Assembly: GCA_021325255.1 (NCBI GenBank)
Contig: JAJPHP010000023.1
Coordinates: 1 to 64,000 of the forward strand
Origin: Nitrososphaerota archaeon
GTDB taxonomy: Archaea > Thermoproteota > Nitrososphaeria > Nitrososphaerales > CADDZS01
Direction of reading: 5' to 3'
Length of the DNA: 64,000 nucleotides
Shown in pieces: positions 1-9,057 of this stretch. The notes under the pieces were generated by a model. It was not told where the DNA came from. It saw only the letters and a list, made by a program, of their open reading frames with translations, and ran no database searches. The position numbers and the translations under genes were made by a program. Within the stretch, counting starts at the first letter, position 1; each line of letters begins with the position of its first letter.

Positions 1-434
1 ATAATACATGATTTCGAACGGTGTTCGTTCTCTTTCCATCCATATCACAAAAGAAGGAGGGCGAGCACTCGGCCTTAGGCCGATTGGTCGTTAAGTAAAC
101 GGCGCACAACAGACAAGAGTAAAGGAAGGAAAAAGCCAAGATTTTTCCTTTCTTCTTCTCGTCTTTTTTGTCCAGACAACGCAAAACCGAAACCATGAAG
201 ATGTTCAGTAATGAAGAAGAAATCAACAGGATGTCTGTAGCCGAGTAGAATAGGAAGGCTGTAGCGGAATCTGCAATCATTCTAAATTGAATGGTAGCAA
301 ATCCTATAAGAGACCTGGCGCTTCTTGATCAGATTAGTTTCGTCGCGCGTACGGGAGTGGGCAGCAATCGCTTCTGGAGACCTCTCCTTTTGGTCAATCG
401 CGCATCGTTCGTATATGTGAAATCACGATTGTGA
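1..434. other. Intergenic leader region without a recognised gene
   Basis: I see no convincing reading frame here on either strand. The stretch holds a perfect six-base-pair hairpin at 69-83 (TCGGCC, loop tta, GGCCGA) and purine-rich runs around 115-140. It may be the downstream or upstream untranslated part of a gene lying left of the window, but nothing shows this directly. Confidence 0.4.
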
Positions 435-542
435 TTGCACAAGGCCATGGAATGCAGTCACATATGGGGAGGAGCAAAGGACGACCATAGACTCGGTAGC
501 GCGGCGCAAGCGAAAGTAAAGGAGGCGTCAATATTTCACCAA

Positions 543-716
543 ATGGGAATAATGAGAGTGCGTCTCAGTTTGGGCGATACTGTGTATGTCAGTGAAGAGA
601 AGGATCACGGAATAATCGAACAGTTCGTTCCTTACGGAAAGATCATTGTGAGGCTAGTGAAAAAGGGGACCGTTATGAAGCTGAGCCGCGGTGAAGTCAA
701 AAAGTCAAGGCAATGA
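543..716 (+). CDS. Small basic protein, possible SH3-like barrel
   Basis: A 57-residue protein if translation starts at the ATG at 543; a second in-frame ATG is at 552. A GGAGG stands at 521-525, 17 bases ahead of the first ATG. The chain is rich in beta-branched residues and lysine (GDTVYV, then GIIEQFVPYGKIIVRL), which looks like a small five-stranded barrel of the KOW/SH3 kind, but no family is recognised. The frame is also open upstream to a TTG at 435; that longer N-terminus has no protein-like character. Function unknown. Confidence 0.45.
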   Translation: MGIMRVRLSLGDTVYVSEEKDHGIIEQFVPYGKIIVRLVKKGTVMKLSRGEVKKSRQ

Positions 717-866
717 TCGGCCCGGTAATTTACATTTCCCGATCTCTCAAATAATTAAGATCGGCGTGACGAAGAATGAAGTGAAAAGGAGACCAGAATG
801 GCGTCAATGCTGAAAATTATGAGCAAACCTTTTCAAATTCGCGTTGGATAGTGCTGAAGCGTAGAT

Positions 867-1301
867 ATGGCGCGAAGAGTCAGGGCACCGATAAGGCTGG
901 ATATTGTTGGACTGAGTCCCAGACTCTTTGACGCATGTGTACGCAGCAACCAGGCGCTAGTCGAGTCTAGGACCAAGGGGGCCCACGAAGTCTCCAGAGC
1001 CAGCGAGACCATTCCTCAAGAATTTGAGGGCATTTCTTCCGAGGTACTCGTTGCCCACAAGAAGATTGCTTCAATCGCAATAGATTTCCGTAGGGCCTAT
1101 GGACGAAGCGAGGTGCGAGTCTTTGAGAAATCGACCAACCGTTTTGTGGAGCGCTTTTTCAGATCGAGAAAACGCTCGACCGATTCCGCCGCCTCCCCAG
1201 AATTTTTTGTAAATGGTGTGAGAGTTTTCAAAGGCCTCCCGCAAAGTTTCTCTGAGCTTGACGAAGCCATAGACAAGGCCTTCGGCAGATCCGAATACTA
1301 G
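867..1301 (+). CDS. Hypothetical protein with thioredoxin-like C-terminal end
   Basis: A 144-residue protein starting at ATG 867. The N-terminal half is basic. The last 35 residues (EFFVNGVRVFKGLPQSFSEL, then a helix) resemble the final strands and helix of thioredoxin or glutaredoxin folds, where a short target strand is followed by a G-x-P turn. No CxxC motif is present, so a redox role is not supported. The stop overlaps the stop of the convergent minus-strand gene in a shared CTAG. Function unknown. Confidence 0.55.
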   Translation: MARRVRAPIRLDIVGLSPRLFDACVRSNQALVESRTKGAHEVSRASETIPQEFEGISSEVLVAHKKIASIAIDFRRAYGRSEVRVFEKSTNRFVERFFRSRKRSTDSAASPEFFVNGVRVFKGLPQSFSELDEAIDKAFGRSEY

Positions 1302-1489
1302 TTTCCCGCCTCCCGACCTGCTTGAATTTTTTTCTCGTCCGTCCCCCGAGTCTTCCTTACCATTTCGTTCCCCTTCCTCATCGAAGCGGCAAGTGAAGCC
1401 ACGAGAATTGCTCCAGAGATTGAAAGGGCGAAGACGAGTGTGAGGATGTAAGTCGGATCCCCCGGCTGCCAGGTCGGAAGATCAAACAC
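1298..1489 (-). CDS. Small membrane protein, start uncertain
   Basis: A 63-residue protein from GTG 1489 with one clear membrane segment (residues 14-35) and a basic tail. The same frame stays open upstream and encodes another hydrophobic stretch (IFLILAVFAILAS) just before the GTG, so the natural product is probably a two-helix membrane protein beginning near 1520-1595. No ATG, GTG or TTG occurs in that extension. It follows the SDR gene on the same strand, so the two may be co-transcribed. Function unknown. Confidence 0.5.
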   Translation of the reverse strand: MFDLPTWQPGDPTYILTLVFALSISGAILVASLAASMRKGNEMVRKTRGTDEKKIQAGREAGN

Positions 1490-1590
1490 TGATGCCAGGA
1501 TTGCGAATACGGCCAGAATCAGAAATATTTTCCCTGCCTCCCTTTGCTTTCTTTCCTCAACACGATTTGTCAGCGGCTTTGAACGGTTAC

Positions 1591-2385
1591 TCAGCCTACC
1601 GACCGCAACACTCCGCCGTCGACTGGTATCATGGCTCCGGTAACGTAGGAAGACATTTCGCTTCCGAGGAAGACGATCGTTCGCGCTAGCTCCGCGGGAC
1701 TCGCAATGTGTCCGAGTGGAATCTGCCCTTCAATCTCCGAGATTGCCTGTTCTTCGGTAATCCCTCGCCTCTTCGCCGTGTCTCTCGCAATCTGGTCTAC
1801 CCTGGGTGTTCGCACCCAACCGGGAAGTATACCGTTTACCCGGATCCCCTTTGGCCCAAGCTCCCTCGCAAGCGTCCTGACCAGACCCGCAACAGAGATT
1901 CTGCAGACGTTAGAGAGCGCCAGCGTCGGACTGGGCTCCCTTATCACAGTCGAAGTCAGGAAAACCAACCTTCCCTTTGTATTCGTGGTGATCATGAGTT
2001 CTGAGACCTTCTTCGCAACGTAAGCTGCGCTCACCAAGAGGAGCTTTGAACCGGACTCCCAGTCCTCATAGTCTTGGTCCAAGAAAGTTCCTGGAGGAGG
2101 TGAACCTGTTACATAAACAAGAGTATCAATGCCGCCGCCCAAAAGGGTCGCGGCTTCGTTAACGAGCCTATCGATGTCTCCTCTTCTTGTGAGGTCCGCG
2201 ACCACCTTGTGAACTTTGCCGAGAGGCTTTAGCTTGTTCAAAGCTTCGTCCAGTTTCGCCGGGTTGGAGGAGTTGATAACGACACTCGCCCCCTCTTCGA
2301 GGAACGCCCTCGCCGCCCCAAATCCTATCCCGCTGCTCGAAGCTGTAACAAGTATCCGCTGGCCTGAGAGCCCCGATGAAAGCAA
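1591..2385 (-). CDS. Short-chain dehydrogenase/reductase family protein with altered catalytic motif
   Basis: A 264-residue Rossmann protein of the SDR superfamily, which uses NAD(P)H to reduce or oxidise carbonyl/alcohol substrates. The cofactor motif TASSSGIG lies at residues 14-21 and the usual C-terminal PVDGG occurs near 256. The catalytic Ser is kept (LTST). The YxxxK pair, essential in classical SDRs, is replaced: the aligned stretch reads ALSNVCRISVAGL, so Tyr becomes Ser and Lys becomes Arg. Related archaeal SDRs with this N-x-x-R pattern exist, as I recall, so it is probably a divergent subfamily and not a dead gene. Substrate unknown. It is upstream of the small membrane protein. 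Confidence 0.85.
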   Translation of the reverse strand: MLSSGLSGQRILVTASSSGIGFGAARAFLEEGASVVINSSNPAKLDEALNKLKPLGKVHKVVADLTRRGDIDRLVNEAATLLGGGIDTLVYVTGSPPPGTFLDQDYEDWESGSKLLLVSAAYVAKKVSELMITTNTKGRLVFLTSTVIREPSPTLALSNVCRISVAGLVRTLARELGPKGIRVNGILPGWVRTPRVDQIARDTAKRRGITEEQAISEIEGQIPLGHIASPAELARTIVFLGSEMSSYVTGAMIPVDGGVLRSVG

Positions 2386-2567
2386 TGTCTGTGTTTCCTC
2401 ACTTCCCTCTCTTTGACTGTGTAATCTGAGCGCAAACCGCCAAAATTTATGTTAAGCTACCCTGAGGCTGAGGTTGGCTCTTTCTTTGAAGGAAAGGAAG
2501 TGTGAAACAGGAGGGGTGTAGATGAGTTGTTCAAAAAACAGTGATAAAGAGAGCGTGAGTTCGACTT

Positions 2568-5141
2568 TCATAACCTGCCTATTCTGCTTCTCAAGCGTGT
2601 GTAGATCCCGAGCAACTCCAATCCCTTGCTAATGCCCGCCGTCGCCTCCCGAATCTGGACCCTCGAAAGGTAGTCCCTGACCTCTTCCTCTCTGCCGAGA
2701 CCCGCCGAGGAGATCACATCCTGAAGGATCGACGAAACGATGTATGTACCGGCGAAGGTCTCGCGTATCTTGTCCAGGTTCTGACATGTCCACCGCCAGG
2801 TAATCTCGCCGGCTTCTGGATTTGCACAAGCACTGCCGATTGTATATACTGAGTCGGCGCGGCTTATCTCTCCGCCGAGTGAAAAATCGAGAGCCCTCTG
2901 CACAAGTTCGGGGTTCCTAAACGAGGTAAGGCCTGCGTTGATATTGATAATGTCGGATTCGCTCCCAATCTTCTTCATCACAGATACCATCTCGCCGAAG
3001 GCCCGGTCTCCTTCATTGTGGCGGGCGAAAGCGATCGCAACAGCTGCCCTGATGTTTGGATCTGTTCTTTCATAATTGGGGAATTTCTTCGCGAGATCTT
3101 TGGATATCGAGTGATCAATCAGCGCGAGTGCTTGCAGGATTTTGCCCCGAAGTATGCTGTCCGTCTCCTCGGTTTCCGTAGGCTGTCTCGCGCCAGAGTT
3201 GCTCGACTCAATCTTCCTGCCATCTGCTTCCAGCCCGAGCCTCTGTATTTGGGTCTCAAAGAATTGAGAATAGACCTGCCTGACGCTGGGGCTGGAGGGT
3301 GCAATGAAATGCAACGCCCTCAGTTGATCAGAGATCGAACTCGCCAGGGGGTAATCAGTCTCTCCGAAGCATTTACGGATAAAACCAAAGTAGGTCTCGA
3401 GCTGAGCGGTTCCTGCCATGAGGAATGCAAAAAGATCAGTGAGTATCCCCCACCGATCAAAGGAGCTCAATTCATTGAAATTGCGAGCGATCAAGTCATA
3501 AAGCGAATCATCGTACTGCACTCGATAAAAGCCGGTCTGGTCCTCGTTCAGTTTGAGCTGCCTTAAATCCCCACCCACGTTGACCTCCTGAGATCTTTCT
3601 CCCATCGAATGTTTTCGTAGCTGCCCATTCACTTTCATTGTCAGAGGGATTGGCCAGAGAGAGTTACCTTCGTCGCCTTCATCCAGCTGCCTCCCATCGA
3701 GAAGGAATCGTCGCTGCCGCAGGAGGAGGCTGTCTCTCTGTTTATCGTAGCTGACATCAATCACCGGATAACCTGGTTTCCTAATCCATGCCTCCATCAT
3801 GGCTTCCACCGGCTTGTCGGAGGCCTCTCCCAGGTGGCGCCACAGGTCCTTGCCCTCAGCGTTGCCGTAGCTGTACCGCTTCAAGTAACTGGAGACGCCC
3901 TTGCGGAAGGCCTCCTCTCCCAAGTAGGCCTCCATCATTCGCAGGACGCTTGCTCCCTTTCCGTAAGAGACCTCGTCGAAAATCTGACTGATCTGGTCAG
4001 GCGAGTCGACCCTCACGTCTATTGGGTGTGTACTGGACAGAGAGTCCGCGAGCAGCGCGTCAGCCGTGAGCTGCTGAAGGAAATCTGCCAAGACATTCCA
4101 ACTCGGAAAGAGTTCTGAAACCATCTTTGGCTCAAGGAATGTCGCAAAACTTTCGTTGAGCCACAGGTCGTTCCACCACTTCATCGTTACGAGATTTCCA
4201 AACCACTGATGAGCAATCTCGTGCCCGAGGACCGCAGCGGCCCGCCTCTTGTTTGAAACACTCGAATTTTCGTCGACAAACAATGCCACTTCGCGGAAGG
4301 TAATCGCGCCCCAGTTCTCCATCGCTCCGGATGCGTACTCGGGCAGCGCAATAAGATGGAGTTTATTCAGCGGATAGGGAATGGAATAATACCTCTCATA
4401 GGCCCTGAGGAAACGCTTGGAATTGTTCAACGCGAATTCTGCTCTCTTGCCCTGGCCAGGGCTCGTCGCGACAATGAACTGGACATTATCCTCTTTTGAC
4501 GAGATTTCGTCAAACTTGCCGATCCCGAGGTAAAACAAGTAGGTCGACATCTTTGGAGTCCTTTCAAACACAAAGCGTCTTCTCTTTTCTCTGATTGCCC
4601 CTCCATCGTTCTTTCTAGCTTCTTCGGACCTGACGAGATTCGTGTTCGCAATGACTTCGAGTCCGTCCTCAACGGTGACATCTACATTGAACACTGCCTT
4701 AAATCCGGGATTGTCTACACATGGGAATACCTTTCTGGCACCGGTGGGTTCAAGGTCTGTGCTCAGAAAATAGCCATTGGGATACCTCGATTTGTAAAAT
4801 CCATTCAGCGAATCCTCAGAGACTCTGCCCTTGAAGTCAATCTCAATCATGTTTTCGCTCCCATCGGGTCCTGCACCGACTTGTCGATCTCGGTTCTGAG
4901 GAATTCCTTCGATCTCTAGTTTCGCTGATTTTTGATTGTGGTAGAAAGAGCAGGTTCTTCCGTCGACCTTCACCATGGAGATTTCTAGACCAAGGCAATC
5001 GAGCGAAATTTTGTCACCACCTAGGTTCCTCACGTATATTTTTTCGTTACACGCGAAGCTCAAATCTCGAAAGGATACATCAAATGAGAGGTCGTATGCT
5101 GTGATTTCCAAAAGTAACCACGAAGGCGAATTAAGAAACAT
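2568..5141 (-). CDS. M1-family zinc aminopeptidase (tricorn-interacting factor F2/F3 type)
   Basis: An 857-residue gluzincin peptidase that removes N-terminal amino acids from peptides, in archaea typically downstream of the proteasome or tricorn. The exopeptidase motif GAMEN is at residues 272-276. The zinc site HEIAH is at 307-311, with the third ligand Glu at 330 in WLNESFATF. The N-terminal beta-domain starts around residue 12 (ITAYDLSFDV) and the long helical ERAP1-like C-terminal domain fills residues 500-857. Length fits cytosolic F3-type enzymes (about 780-860), and no signal peptide is present. It is transcribed alone. No Shine-Dalgarno precedes the ATG, so a leaderless message is possible. 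Confidence 0.95.
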   Translation of the reverse strand: MFLNSPSWLLLEITAYDLSFDVSFRDLSFACNEKIYVRNLGGDKISLDCLGLEISMVKVDGRTCSFYHNQKSAKLEIEGIPQNRDRQVGAGPDGSENMIEIDFKGRVSEDSLNGFYKSRYPNGYFLSTDLEPTGARKVFPCVDNPGFKAVFNVDVTVEDGLEVIANTNLVRSEEARKNDGGAIREKRRRFVFERTPKMSTYLFYLGIGKFDEISSKEDNVQFIVATSPGQGKRAEFALNNSKRFLRAYERYYSIPYPLNKLHLIALPEYASGAMENWGAITFREVALFVDENSSVSNKRRAAAVLGHEIAHQWFGNLVTMKWWNDLWLNESFATFLEPKMVSELFPSWNVLADFLQQLTADALLADSLSSTHPIDVRVDSPDQISQIFDEVSYGKGASVLRMMEAYLGEEAFRKGVSSYLKRYSYGNAEGKDLWRHLGEASDKPVEAMMEAWIRKPGYPVIDVSYDKQRDSLLLRQRRFLLDGRQLDEGDEGNSLWPIPLTMKVNGQLRKHSMGERSQEVNVGGDLRQLKLNEDQTGFYRVQYDDSLYDLIARNFNELSSFDRWGILTDLFAFLMAGTAQLETYFGFIRKCFGETDYPLASSISDQLRALHFIAPSSPSVRQVYSQFFETQIQRLGLEADGRKIESSNSGARQPTETEETDSILRGKILQALALIDHSISKDLAKKFPNYERTDPNIRAAVAIAFARHNEGDRAFGEMVSVMKKIGSESDIININAGLTSFRNPELVQRALDFSLGGEISRADSVYTIGSACANPEAGEITWRWTCQNLDKIRETFAGTYIVSSILQDVISSAGLGREEEVRDYLSRVQIREATAGISKGLELLGIYTRLRSRIGRL

Positions 5142-5594
5142 CGCCAGAGCGGTGATATGCTTTACTGAAAATGAAATGAAGAGGAAAAAAGGGCTTAAGG
5201 GGAGACAATGAACGAGCGGTGTGCGGAACGCTTAAACTAACTTTCTCTTGTCGTCGCACTGATTCAAGACGGACAGCTCGGGCGACTCTGCAATACTTGC
5301 TGTATGCTTTATTTTATAGTTCGTGAGAGTAAGACTATAGTAGTGAGAAAACGAATGAAAGAATGGGAATAACATTTCCAGATTTGTTTTTCCTGCAGTT
5401 TCCGAGCAAAGCAGTGTCGAATCCAATTCCTGCCAGTCCGTTCGTTGATTCGGATCTTTCACCACCGCTCATTGTTCCTTTTTACTTCTTATTCCGGTAC
5501 GAGGAGGAAATTTATGTCGTACAAGATAATGTAGCAACCTTTCATAGTGGAGGCCTCCAATAAGCGTCATTGTTACTTGGTGATGGTCAGCGCA
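5142..5594. other. Divergent intergenic region
   Basis: AT-rich spacer between the minus-strand aminopeptidase and the plus-strand winged-helix gene. Short open frames on both strands lack protein character. An AT-rich TATA-like stretch, tttattttatag, lies near 5307-5318. No RNA gene or repeat was seen. Confidence 0.4.
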
Positions 5595-5927
5595 ATGGTT
5601 GCTCGGAACAGAAGCCGCTTCGAAATAGTCTACGACATCTTGTCTGCCGCAAGGCCCTCCGCAAGGAAGACTCATCTGATGTACAGGGGGAACCTATCTT
5701 ACCAGCAGCTCGAACTCTATTTGAATTTCATGCTGGAGAAGCAGCTTCTTGAGGTGAAGCGCGGTTTTGGGGCAGCCAAAACATATTCCTTAACCGAGAA
5801 GGGTGGCAAATTCATTTCACTTTACCAAAATATCAACGATTTCTTGCACGAACCGAGCGCGAGCAGCGAAACGACCACCAGTGGCGTCCAGACACCGTCT
5901 GTGAAAGACGCCAATCCGTCGCAATAA
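5595..5927 (+). CDS. Winged-helix protein, HTH_45-like
   Basis: A 110-residue single winged-helix protein from ATG 5595, chosen because GGTGATGGT lies about ten bases upstream and because this family typically begins with NRSRxxIxxDIL. The domain covers residues 1-80: first helix RNRSRFEIVYDIL, the turn and recognition helix in KTHLMYRGNLSYQQLELYL, and the wing ending SLTEKGGKFI. The tail is Ser/Thr rich and probably disordered. Such proteins are very common in Thaumarchaeota and are presumed transcription factors; the target is unknown. The frame extends upstream to GTG 5547. Confidence 0.8.
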   Translation: MVARNRSRFEIVYDILSAARPSARKTHLMYRGNLSYQQLELYLNFMLEKQLLEVKRGFGAAKTYSLTEKGGKFISLYQNINDFLHEPSASSETTTSGVQTPSVKDANPSQ

Positions 5928-5957
5928 CAGTATGGATCTCCCTTCGTGCGACACGTT

Positions 5958-6164
5958 ATGAAGCGGAAGGTGCGGGATAAAGGAAAAACGGAAGATAGTA
6001 GAATTGTATCAGCCGAAAATAGTCACATTATTATTTCACTTGACGGTAGGCGCTGCAGAGTGCTTCCTATGCGAGAACTAAATTGCCCGCCCAGCGTCAA
6101 CTTAGAGCTAGAGACTATTACTAGAAGATCTTTTGAAGTGGATGTAAATCATAATAACAATTGA
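5958..6164 (+). CDS. Small hypothetical protein
   Basis: A 68-residue basic protein from ATG 5958. The central part (SHIIISLDGRRCRVLPMREL) alternates hydrophobic and polar residues like a short beta-sheet. No Shine-Dalgarno is evident. It follows the winged-helix gene by 30 bases on the same strand, which is the main reason for keeping it. No family recognised. Confidence 0.35.
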   Translation: MKRKVRDKGKTEDSRIVSAENSHIIISLDGRRCRVLPMRELNCPPSVNLELETITRRSFEVDVNHNNN

Positions 6165-6291
6165 TTTTCTATAAGCGGGCTGTAAAAAATGAAACTTGTA
6201 ACTCCTTCCGCTTTCTTTTCTGTAGCTTTGTTGTCGAGGTTGTCGATTGGCAGGATGAAAAACATGATGAAGGAGGTAGAGGTGTAGAATA

Positions 6292-6585
6292 GTGGCACAG
6301 GGAGTAACGAGAAGCGAATTGCGAAAGGTACGCGCCATAGTCACGTTGATTGGGGAGAAGAATCTTCAGTCGCTGACGACATCAGAGTATCTTTGCCTGA
6401 ACGGGCTTCATGTCTATTCGGTGAAAAATGACGACAACGAGTTAATGCTAAGCATTTGGAATGAGCCAAAGGAGAAAAAGACCTCTCGGTGCCTCTTTGC
6501 AGACAGAATAAGCATCAGCGCCTTCATGGCTGCGGTGGCTTACTGGAGGCCGAGATACCCTCCTGCGTCCTCTGCAAATTTCTGA
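6292..6585 (+). CDS. Small hypothetical protein
   Basis: A 97-residue protein from GTG 6292. The start is supported by AGGAGGT at 6271-6277 and GAGGTG at 6279-6284, the latter seven bases before the GTG. The chain has a helical N-terminus, a beta-rich middle (LHVYSVKNDDNELMLSIW) and a proline-rich end. No catalytic motif or membrane segment is present. Function unknown. Confidence 0.5.
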   Translation: MAQGVTRSELRKVRAIVTLIGEKNLQSLTTSEYLCLNGLHVYSVKNDDNELMLSIWNEPKEKKTSRCLFADRISISAFMAAVAYWRPRYPPASSANF

Positions 6586-6810
6586 AACCTGTCTAGCCCT
6601 TAATTACTTATGTAGAGTCGGTGCGGCATCACTCGTGTCGCTGGACAAAGCGTGATAATTATAAGGCAAACTAACGGATGCTTATCATTCCAACCAATCT
6701 CAGAGAGAAAAGAGCGAGAGAGAGAGAACATCATATTTTTACAAGACAAAATTTGGGGAGAGAGGAGAAGCGTGGCAAGGGAAAGTTTGGGAAGGCCTAG
6801 GAAAGCCAAC

Positions 6811-7185
6811 ATGAGCAAGAACGAGCCAAGTAAAAAGAGGGATAAATCAGGGCTCAGCGTCAACTTTAGCGCCAGTGATGCAAGACTCCTCAGAGATCTG
6901 GGTTTCTATTCTGGCTCGACTCGAGCCGACGCAGTGCTGCGTAAGCTGACGATGAGGCAACTTGACAAGCTCAAGATGATGTTCGTGAGAATCGGTGCGG
7001 TAGATGGAAGTTTCTTCCCTGCTTCGATTACCACAGGGATTCGAAACAACGACCTGGAGTCCTATTCTGAGGCGATACATCTTCTCCTTCTTCATCAGCT
7101 TCCTGCAAATCGGGGCAGGAACACGAGCATAGCAAGTGAGGGGATTGAACCCTCCGTTACTGGCCATACTCATAAGATTAAATAA
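6811..7185 (+). CDS. Hypothetical basic protein
   Basis: A 124-residue protein from ATG 6811; the frame is open to 6652, but the upstream part is very basic and lies in a GA-rich stretch (6700-6770), so the later ATG is preferred. The core (SVNFSASDARLLRDLGFYSG to RQLDKLKMMFVRIGA) looks helical and could bind nucleic acid, but no known domain is recognised. Confidence 0.4.
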   Translation: MSKNEPSKKRDKSGLSVNFSASDARLLRDLGFYSGSTRADAVLRKLTMRQLDKLKMMFVRIGAVDGSFFPASITTGIRNNDLESYSEAIHLLLLHQLPANRGRNTSIASEGIEPSVTGHTHKIK

Positions 7186-7293
7186 CTTGAATGACCTGAA
7201 AAGATTCCGCCAATCAGTTGGCAATTTCACGCCAACTTTTTCTTGCGAAGATCGTTATAGCGTTCTTTGATTCAAAGTAGATGCATCGAACAA

Positions 7294-7524
7294 ATGCCCA
7301 AAGCAATAGTTCTTGTAAATGCAGATGTTGGTAAGGAGACAGAGGTATACTCGTCGATCAAGCAGATTCCTGAAGTTATCGAGGTACACACAAGTTACGG
7401 AACATACGATATTATCGCAATCGTAAACGCAGACACCAATGAGAGGCTGAAGGCGATTATTACGAGTAGGATTAGGTCGATCCCATCGATCCGCTCTACA
7501 CTTAGCATGCCGGTCGTAGACTGA
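7294..7524 (+). CDS. Stand-alone Lrp/AsnC ligand-binding (RAM) domain protein
   Basis: A 76-residue protein from ATG 7294 consisting only of the AsnC-type regulator-of-amino-acid-metabolism fold, without a DNA-binding helix-turn-helix. The pattern is typical: AIVLVNADVGKE at the start, IPEVIEVHTSYGTYDIIAIV in the middle and IRSIPSIRSTLSMPVV at the end. Known stand-alone RAM proteins form dimers or decamers and bind small effectors such as amino acids, sometimes pairing with full-length Lrp proteins. The frame opens upstream at 7267, but homologues begin at the MPKAIVLV position. Confidence 0.9.
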   Translation: MPKAIVLVNADVGKETEVYSSIKQIPEVIEVHTSYGTYDIIAIVNADTNERLKAIITSRIRSIPSIRSTLSMPVVD

Positions 7525-7664
7525 ACGCTAAGGTAGAGCACTTACCATCTTCTCTTTCGGAATTCTCTGTTGTTGCCTCCTTCTTCTTTTTGCGATAGAT
7601 TGCATCAAAGAGCTAAACACGTCAAACATGAGATAGCTAGTTACACCGGGATGAGTTTTTCCAT

Positions 7665-8048
7665 TTGAGCTCAGAAGTACAAAAGAAGGGCATCGAGGCA
7701 AGTGACGACAAATCGAGCAAGCCGATCCTCGTTACCGACGAGAAATTCTTCTCGACAATAAAGTCAGAAGGGCTGATGGTGACCGATTTTTGGGCGTCCT
7801 GGTGCGGTCCATGCATGATGATGGCGCCTGTAATCGAAGAGTTGACCAGGGAATTCAAAGGCGAAATAAAGTTTGCCAAGTTGAATGTCGATGAAAACCT
7901 ACTTACAGCGCAGCAATTTGGAATTATGAGCATCCCAACATTTCTCGTGACCGAATGAGGCAGAGTCATCGACGTTGTGATCGGAGCCCTCCCAAAGGAG
8001 GCCTTCAGAGGGAAAATCAGAGCCTACATAGAGACCAGAGTTTCTTGA
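7665..8048 (+). pseudogene. Thioredoxin gene interrupted by an in-frame TGA
   Basis: A thioredoxin-fold reading frame from TTG 7665 (GGGATGAG upstream) to TGA 8046-8048, 127 codons, broken by a TGA at 7956-7958. Before the stop the protein has FWASWCGPC with both redox cysteines and the cis-proline loop SIPTF. After it the same frame continues exactly as a thioredoxin should (GRVIDVVIGALPKEAFRGKI). The stop sits in the loop between the last two strands, where homologues have a turn residue such as Asn, Asp or Gly. A 97-residue product would lack the last strand and helix. It is a nonsense-mutated pseudogene, a sequencing error or a readthrough site. Confidence 0.85.
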
Positions 8049-8208
8049 ACGTGTCTGTCTGTTGTGTCAGTCCCTCTGCCCGCACTAGGGCCTTTAGTTT
8101 CTTTTTTCTCCTGCCCAATACATCCGACCTCGTTTAGGCAATGCAGGAAGGACTGTTTCTAGTTCTTCCCGATGAGTACGGATGATTGTCTAAACTCAAA
8201 TGGTTCTA

Positions 8209-9057
8209 TTATCGAAGTTTCCGAGCAAGTTCTACGGTATCTTTCAGACTTGATATCTCCGTGATTATGGTGGAGCTCGATGGCGGTTTGAAATCATTTG
8301 GTATGTGCTCTCCAGGGATCATGTAGTGGGCATATTTGTGCCAGAGTCCAGTGTATAGTGCCGCATTCATCCCGAGCGAAGCTGCGCCTACAATGTCGGC
8401 GCGGAAGAGGTCGCCGACGTGCAGTGCATCTTGCGGCTTTACTCTGAGGGAATGGAGCGCAGCATCGAAAATCTCCTTCCTGGGTTTAAGAAAGCCAACT
8501 TCGCAGGAAATCGTCAAACTGTCAAAATACTCGGAAATTCCGTAGGAACGCAGTATCCTGCGATAAGTCGCCGCAGACCTTGCAGCGTTCGAGACAAGTC
8601 CAATTTTTACCTCCGGATTCTCTTCCTTTAGAGCCCTGAGGGTTGGTTTGGCTTCTGGGTTAACGTTTGGAAACCTCGTCCGGTAACCGGAATTGGAGAG
8701 AATCTCCCCAGCCCTTTCGTAGATGTGTTGAGCATTCTTTCGAGGAAGACGAATTCTTAGAATGTCAAAAAGCATCCTTCCCCTATCGTCTGGGTGAACG
8801 TCAAGCCCTCTATCATAGAGGCCCTTTATACGAACCTCAAGCTCCTCTAGTGCGAGCCTTACGCGGTTGAAATTAAAGTCCTTGGTGCCATTTCCATTGT
8901 CCTTCGCAAATTTCATGGCGAACCTATGAAAATTAACTAGTCTCCTGAGTCTTCTGTATTCTTCGAGCTCCTTGCTGTCCCAGATCAGCGTGAGCCACAG
9001 ATCGAAAGTTACTGCTCTAATTGCCAAAGGTAGTCTGTTGAGCTCCTTCGCCGCCAA
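8209..9057 (-). CDS. HAD superfamily hydrolase (HAD-IA, REG-2-like)
   Basis: A 282-residue haloacid-dehalogenase-like phosphatase. Motif I is TFDLWLTL (residues 17-24): the nucleophile Asp is present, but the usual second Asp of DxD is Trp, as in several archaeal relatives. Motif II is GLVSNA, motif III is the Lys in GFLKPRKEIF and motif IV is HVGDLFRADIVGA. A helical cap lies between residues 35 and 130. The start used is TTG 9057. Substrate unknown. It is transcribed alone. Confidence 0.88.
   Translation of the reverse strand: MAAKELNRLPLAIRAVTFDLWLTLIWDSKELEEYRRLRRLVNFHRFAMKFAKDNGNGTKDFNFNRVRLALEELEVRIKGLYDRGLDVHPDDRGRMLFDILRIRLPRKNAQHIYERAGEILSNSGYRTRFPNVNPEAKPTLRALKEENPEVKIGLVSNAARSAATYRRILRSYGISEYFDSLTISCEVGFLKPRKEIFDAALHSLRVKPQDALHVGDLFRADIVGAASLGMNAALYTGLWHKYAHYMIPGEHIPNDFKPPSSSTIITEISSLKDTVELARKLR

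Noticed and set aside
5232..5465. 77-codon minus-strand frame
   Set aside because: No protein-like composition, no Shine-Dalgarno, in an AT-rich divergent promoter region.
6700..6770. GA-rich stretch as a repeat element
   Set aside because: Purine-rich low complexity only; no unit structure or second copy.
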